NCBI GenBank assembly: GCA_914767715.1
Contig: OU612067.1
Coordinates: 5,950,001-6,014,000, forward strand
DNA: 64,000 nucleotides
DNA from: Membranipora membranacea
Lineage: Eukaryota > Bryozoa > Gymnolaemata > Cheilostomatida > Membraniporidae
Reading direction: 5' to 3'
Shown: positions 60,301 to 64,000 of the stretch, one piece after another
How the letters are laid out: each line of letters opens with the position of its first letter
How positions within the stretch are numbered: the first letter of the stretch is position 1
Position numbers and translations under genes: made by a program
Notes under the pieces: model-generated
The model's input: the letters and a program-made list of their open reading frames with translations, nothing else
What the model was told of the DNA's origin: nothing
The model's database searches: none

Positions 60301-62112
60301 CATAGAATATGAATCCTGGCTATGGTTCCCTAGCCTTGTCATGTTGCCACTTTTTTGTGGCCAGGCGATAGTGGCTACTGGTTTCCTGGTTGCCCTTTGT
60401 CTCCATTCTTGAGCCTAGAATTAGGAATTGCCTCCACATACTATTGTCAAACGCTAATACAAGCTATCCACTTTAATACAGGTCTCCCAAACAAATGTGT
60501 ACAACAGTTACAACACTTATCCGATTGGTTCAGAGTTAGTATGGAGGGATAGTTTAGATGGTGTTGCAGACCTTACAAGCATTGAACTGAGATATCCGAT
60601 GCCAGCAGATGGTTAGTTGTATCCTGGATTCAGTTCAACTTATGTTGCCACTACTGGTTTGACTGTTATGACTTGTTTCGCAGGGTGTTACTATAATTGC
60701 TATATGTCCAATTTTTGGCAATTCAGTCACAAGTATAAAAATACATCAATTGAGCTTTTTGCAGTATCCAAATGGGTGTTTGGAATGGAAATGTAGCTCA
60801 TTTAGTAATTACCATTAGTAACATAATTTAAAAAGTCGAGACAACTCAGTAGCATGTGTAGAACATTTTCATTTATTTATTTTTTGGCAGCATTTTATAT
60901 GCGTTACTTAAGATTTCCTAAAAAAAAACTTGGAATGGATCAAGAATTGCAACATATCACTGTTAAATGGCAAAGAAAGCCAAATGATATGTAGACTCCT
61001 TTCCTTGTGTTTGATTTCCCCTGTTTGTCATCATCACTACAAAACTCAGTGAGAAATAAAGAAGACTGCAATGGGTCATCTTGGACGGCTTGGTCTATTC
61101 CAGATTGATTTCCACGAATAGTAGTTGGTATATTCTCCAACACTACCAGTTTTAATTATACATCTCCCCCTTGTTTGTTATGGGCATTTCTATTACCTTT
61201 CATCCATGCTACCATCTTCTTTTCGGCAGGTAGGATTGTAGGCTGGGAGTATTACAGCGGTAGAACAGGCACAACTCTTAAGTTTTCTGTGATGAGAGCC
61301 ATGGCTACACCTGCAGCTAGTAATTGTCCAATGATGGTGGTAGGAGTCACTTCCACCACCTCAGGCACATCAGGGGAATACCATCGACTGGATCTCTCAT
61401 CATCGGAGCAGATCTCAGTTAAACAAGGAGATTATCTCGCAATTACTTTCCGTGGTGGATCAAACCTCTAGTAAGCTAACAGTAGTCCGAGAAGGTTTTG
61501 CATTACTATGGCATCCTCTAGCTACTGATAGTAGTTTATATGAAACATGTTTCTGCTCAAATACTTGACATGGATTACCATTATTATTCCGGGTAATAAA
61601 GATAACTGGCAATATCTAGTATGCAAATATTTTTGCAGCTATACTGGTGGATATGAGGGAGGCAGGAACTTCTGTGGTTCAACAGATTATCACGTAGATG
61701 GCAGCGTAGGACAGACACTGACAATGAACTCAAACTATGGACGTATATACGGATTCAGAGGCTTATTCAGAACCAACACACCCGAGTGTAAGTTTTCACA
61801 GCCATCCAAGAAAACCGATTCGCTTCCCACTGTGAGTTTTGTTCATAGAAAATATGAATACAGGCACCAAAGATGTCCCATTTAGTAGACATCAGTGCAT
61901 AAACTTGAGTATACAACCGTTTGAATTGTGTATTTGTAGGGTCTCCGTTCCATGAGGAATCACAGTATGCGTTCAATGGAGGTCAGTGCTTCTATGCAGA
62001 CACTAGATATGGATTTAGACTCCGAGATTTATCATGCAATAAAAATTACCCATCAGTTTGTGAAATTAAAAAGAAGCACAGATCGTCACCAGATGAAATC
62101 ACAGATATTTAA
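48365..62112 (+). CDS. Secreted multidomain C-type lectin protein (PAN, EGF-like, 3 CTLD with inserted domains), 18 exons
   Basis: Exons: 48365-48389, 48839-48984, 49336-49482, 49790-49940, 50348-50506, 51700-51912, 52683-52862, 53303-53389, 54084-54244, 56886-57030, 57553-57613, 58826-58966, 59212-59315, 59917-59984, 60482-60611, 61230-61470, 61639-61787, 61940-62112. All phases join, giving 826 residues. Signal peptide (FLLVLLPILFGCCLA); PAN-like fold (CQSFNY, GTCEI); EGF-like domain (about 112-157); CTLD1 (159-281, ending WVDVDC and QYVCE). CTLD2 starts SCPSGFSRF and seems interrupted by a WSC-like module (LGCYVDSNDR, GIQDSGNC; about 372-470), resuming to AVCKI. CTLD3 starts SCPQGFHSHG and is interrupted by a beta-rich stretch (about 597-770), resuming at GGQCFYAD and ending SVCEI. 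No membrane anchor. Probably an extracellular recognition or matrix protein; the ligand is unknown. CTLD1 lacks a clear EPN or QPD sugar-binding triplet. Confidence 0.85.
48560..48812 (-). mobile_element. tRNA-derived SINE in lectin intron 1
   Basis: On the minus strand the head has AGTGGTCAGACGGTTAAGG (A-box region) and GGTTGGATTCCCGGC (B box). The body, at lower coordinates, shares CCGGCTACTCTT and CGAAGAGG blocks (as read on the plus strand) with the copy at 50640-50955. Its head ends about 25 bases before the exon 2 splice acceptor. Confidence 0.8.
50640..50955 (-). mobile_element. tRNA-derived SINE in lectin intron 5
   Basis: The minus-strand head GGAGCGGTCTAATGGTTAA and B box GGTTCAATTCCCGGC resemble a tRNA. 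The body matches the copy at 48560-48812. This copy is the better preserved of the two. Confidence 0.82.
52895..53150 (+). mobile_element. tRNA-derived SINE, second family, in lectin intron 7
   Basis: The head contains TGGCTCAGTTGGTTAGAG (A box) and GGGTTGGAATCC (B box). The body contains CAAACTGAGAGTAAATTGGC and CACCCTTGAGGCACCC, and the element ends AACAAATAAATTT. Not a working tRNA gene: it lacks a paired acceptor stem and continues into a non-tRNA body. Confidence 0.8.
55310..56185. repeat. Satellite of about 140-bp units, about 6 copies
   Basis: The landmark ATATGCTGCCGCGCTGCCG recurs, with decay, near 55318, 55460, 55597, 55739, 55886 and 56153. Shared text between landmarks includes AACATTTCACTTA and TTCAGCACATTGTTCTACCC. 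The wide last interval is explained by an inserted palindromic element (55920-56040). Left copies are more diverged. It lies in the intron between lectin exons 9 and 10. Confidence 0.85.
55920..56040. mobile_element. Palindromic element inserted in the satellite
   Basis: The centre GATCCACTGGTCACGCCGCG reads into its exact complement (24-bp arms). The outer parts TTTGCCTGCATTCC and the right end TTGGGTCAAACTTGTTCTA match the 12372-12489 family. The left end is shortened. Confidence 0.8.
57950..58450 (-). mobile_element. Non-LTR retrotransposon 3' fragment
   Basis: On the minus strand a frame ending at 58117 encodes CGYKILNMLAPGYICEQ, then a segment ending FSIIVNSLPEQIRSANNLKS. This is the YKxLNGLAPxYI...WNSLPxxIR pattern typical of the last part of CR1/L2-type ORF2 proteins. 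An AATAAATAAATAAA-like, A/T-rich 3' part lies at about 57950-58090. It is truncated at its 5' end and not the same family as the element at 1-3476. It sits in the intron between lectin exons 11 and 12. Confidence 0.75.
59446..59582. mobile_element. Foldback element in lectin intron 13
   Basis: Two nested stems: CGTCAAAGCAGCTTGTTGAT at the left pairs with ATCAACAAGCTACTTTGACG at the right, and inside them ATGTTTTGGTAGGATTCAAG pairs with CTTGAATCCTACCAAAACAT. Non-coding. Confidence 0.85.
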
Positions 62113-62636
62113 GCTACACCACTAAGACAGCACCTTTTGTTGACTCGGGCAAATTCTTGTCTGTGATGGCTTGTTAACTGACATTTATGCTGCTTGCTGA
62201 AACAATCTTCAATAGTTTTCTTCTTATATCAGAAATCTTTATATGGTTTTACCAGATATTTTCAGAACAAAGTGCAATACATCTCAGATTGCGGCAAAAT
62301 TAAAAAAAAAGATTATAGATATATCGTAGTATGTCCATAGGCACATAGTTACTACATAAGCTCATACCATAATCACATGCTACCAAACTTCAGATAAGCT
62401 GAAATTGATATGAAAAATTTATTTCCGTTTACTACCTTCATTTCTTTATATTCACAGGCAGTGCAACAAGACAACAACCTGAATAATAAAAGCTTGGTTG
62501 GAATTGCTGACTTTGATTTTGAAAACTATCAGTATTATATTACATTAAGTTAGAACACAAAACAGTTACCTCATGATAAGTATTCGTAATTAACAATATC
62601 GGTAATTGGCCAATATGACTTGACAGGGTATTAAAG

Positions 62637-62684
62637 TAGCCTGGGCAGGCTGTAGACAGGCATCCCGACAGCCTGCCCAGGCTA
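62637..62684. mobile_element. 48-bp palindromic element, TAG...CTA ends, 9-bp duplication
   Basis: TAGCCTGGGCAGGCTGT at the left pairs with ACAGCCTGCCCAGGCTA at the right. Flanks GTATTAAAG (62628-62636) and GTACTAAAG (62685-62693) form a 9-bp duplication with one mismatch, as for the larger elements at 12372 and 33046. Confidence 0.8.
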
Positions 62685-62770
62685 GTACTAAAGGATTTAG
62701 GGATTTTATTAGATTGGTTATGCAATGAGGTTTTTGCTGTCATAAAAGTAAATCTCATTTAAGGGATGCC

Positions 62771-62776
62771 TTTATT
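62771..62776 (-). terminator. Poly(A) signal AATAAA (minus strand)
   Basis: Canonical hexamer about 160 bases after the stop of the minus-strand coiled-coil gene. Confidence 0.5.
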
Positions 62777-62932
62777 TAACACTGATCATCAATGTTTTAA
62801 AACTGCAGCATTATAATCATTAACAGATATTTTCCATGTTCACAAAACTTATGATCTAAATCATCAGCATCTGCTATACCAAGCACAATAGCCAAGTAAA
62901 GTCGTGGCACAAATCAGAAACATCAGGAAAGG

Positions 62933-64000
62933 CTAGTCTAGAGGGTCATCTGGTTTGGGAGTAGGGTTATAAGGTGGTGTACTCTTGATCGTAGGCTTGA
63001 TAGGGTAAAAGATTACACGGGTTGGAGCAGGTGTACCCTGGGGTGGCTTGCTGGATTTGAGATTGCCACTTGACTGGCCACTTGAATTTCCAGATGTACC
63101 TGCACCATAGGATTCATTGGACGTTAGTTCACCAGAAGAGGCGCTAGGTGACATCCAGTTCTGCACTGAACCTGCCGCAGCTTTTGTAAGGGCACCTGCA
63201 ACAAATTTCACCATTGGGTTATCCATCCAGTTAGTCTTTGTTTTGTTAGCAGCTTCCTCTTCAGCCCTCCTTCGCTCTTCCAGCTCTTCCCTCAGTTCTT
63301 TCTCTAGGCGTTTTTTCTGTGCATCCTGCTCCTCAACAGCCTTCTTCTGGTCGTCCTCCATTTTACCAATTTTGGCGTTGAGCTCTTGCATTTGGCGATC
63401 ACGCTCCTCTTTAGCCTTCTCTGTCTCTTCCTTCTGCTTCTGGGCCTCCTGATTTCTCCTCTCTATCTCCTCTCTCAGTCTCTCCATCTCTTCGTCATTC
63501 TTTGACTCCTCAATCTCCTTCCTCAGCTGCTCAACTTCCAATGCATGCTGCTGTTCTCTCTCCTCCTGAGCTTTCTTTTCTTCCTCAAGTTGCTGCTTTC
63601 TTTGCTGATTTTCCTCCTGTAACACAGAAAACTGCTGTTTGAACTCCTCTGCCTGTTGCTCAACTTGTAGCCTTGTTTCTTCGTTCTCGGCCTCCACTTT
63701 CTTCAGATGCATTCTGGTCTCATACTGGCTTTTCAGATGGGAGAAGATATTGTCATAGAGTGCTTGCAACATCTCTTCATATTTTCTAGAAATACATCAA
63801 AAAACAAATTTTAACTTTCACAACAAAGCCAGACAGTACTGCTATATTCCAAATTTTATTTAAATTAGTAGAAAAAAAACGACATCATACACCCTCTTTT
63901 ATACTCAGTTCACTTCTCATGTACCTTTGCTACTTGGTGATGGTTGACGTGAAAACTGAAAGACTTACCTCCATATCACGGTGCTGCCATATTTATGCAC
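62933..64000 (-). CDS. Coiled-coil protein, C-terminal exons (partial)
   Basis: Minus-strand exons 64000-63969 (partial, donor GTAAGT) and 63785-62933, joined in phase 2. The visible C-terminus, about 294 residues, begins HKYGSTVIWRKYEEML and runs into about 180 residues of charged coiled coil rich in Glu, Lys, Gln and Arg (LEEEKKAQEERE, MERLREEIERRN). A small glycine/alanine-containing helix follows (MVKFVAGALTKAAAGSV), then a Ser/Gly- and Pro-rich tail ending at TAG 62933-62935. The N-terminal, probably catalytic or binding, part is outside the window. Invertebrate GIMAP (AIG1-type GTPase) proteins often end in such coiled coils, but nothing visible proves that; other coiled-coil proteins are equally possible. 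Confidence 0.7.

Larger units (their letters stand above)
62113..62932. other. Convergent 3' spacer with poly(A) signals and one small element
   Basis: The lectin gene (plus) and the coiled-coil gene (minus) converge here. AATAAA at 62485-62490 (plus) and at 62771-62776 (minus strand) fit their poly(A) signals. The 48-bp element at 62637-62684 lies between them. Confidence 0.6.

Noticed and set aside
61439-61471. Stop codon ending the lectin protein at 61469-61471
   Set aside because: The TA just before GTAAGC is an exon end; splicing to 61639 restores frame and completes the CTLD with its final cysteines.

Overview
This is an animal (metazoan) nuclear genome window, AT-rich and intron-rich, with GT-AG introns whose phases match throughout the gene models below. 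A nicotinic acetylcholine receptor, a collagen prolyl 4-hydroxylase, IAP (BIR/RING) proteins and a PAN/EGF/C-type-lectin protein together point to a marine-type invertebrate. I cannot fix the phylum from this sequence alone.

Layout, left to right: (1) 1-3476, the 3' part of a CR1/Jockey-superfamily LINE with an intact 976-residue ORF2 and an AATA-rich tail. (2) 6324-9926 (+), a three-exon, three-BIR plus RING IAP gene. (3) 12848-13795, a broken IAP copy: a UBA-like/RING half on the minus strand lies head to head with a BIR half on the plus strand, and the RING half also carries a frameshift. (4) 15646-27320 (-), a 13-exon prolyl 4-hydroxylase alpha subunit, rebuilt as 543 residues. (5) 29435-31567 (-), an intact two-BIR/UBA/RING IAP. 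(6) 37408-38444 (+), an unrecognised two-exon acidic protein. (7) 38899-45495 (-), an alpha-type nicotinic receptor subunit with two alternative versions of its 110-nt exon 4. (8) 48365-62112 (+), an 18-exon secreted protein of 826 residues: PAN, EGF-like, then three C-type lectin domains, the last two apparently each interrupted by another domain. (9) 62933-64000 (-), the C-terminal exons of a coiled-coil protein whose N-terminus lies outside the window.

Introns and spacers hold many short inverted-repeat (MITE-like) elements, some with 9-bp target duplications and TAG...CTA ends, three tRNA-derived SINEs, several simple tandem arrays, and a roughly 140-bp satellite with a palindromic element inserted in it. 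The most notable observations are the duplicated exon 4 of the receptor, the nested lectin-domain architecture, and the IAP group with one inverted, decayed member. Exon models were built by hand from splice signals, phase and family resemblance; no RNA evidence or database search was available.
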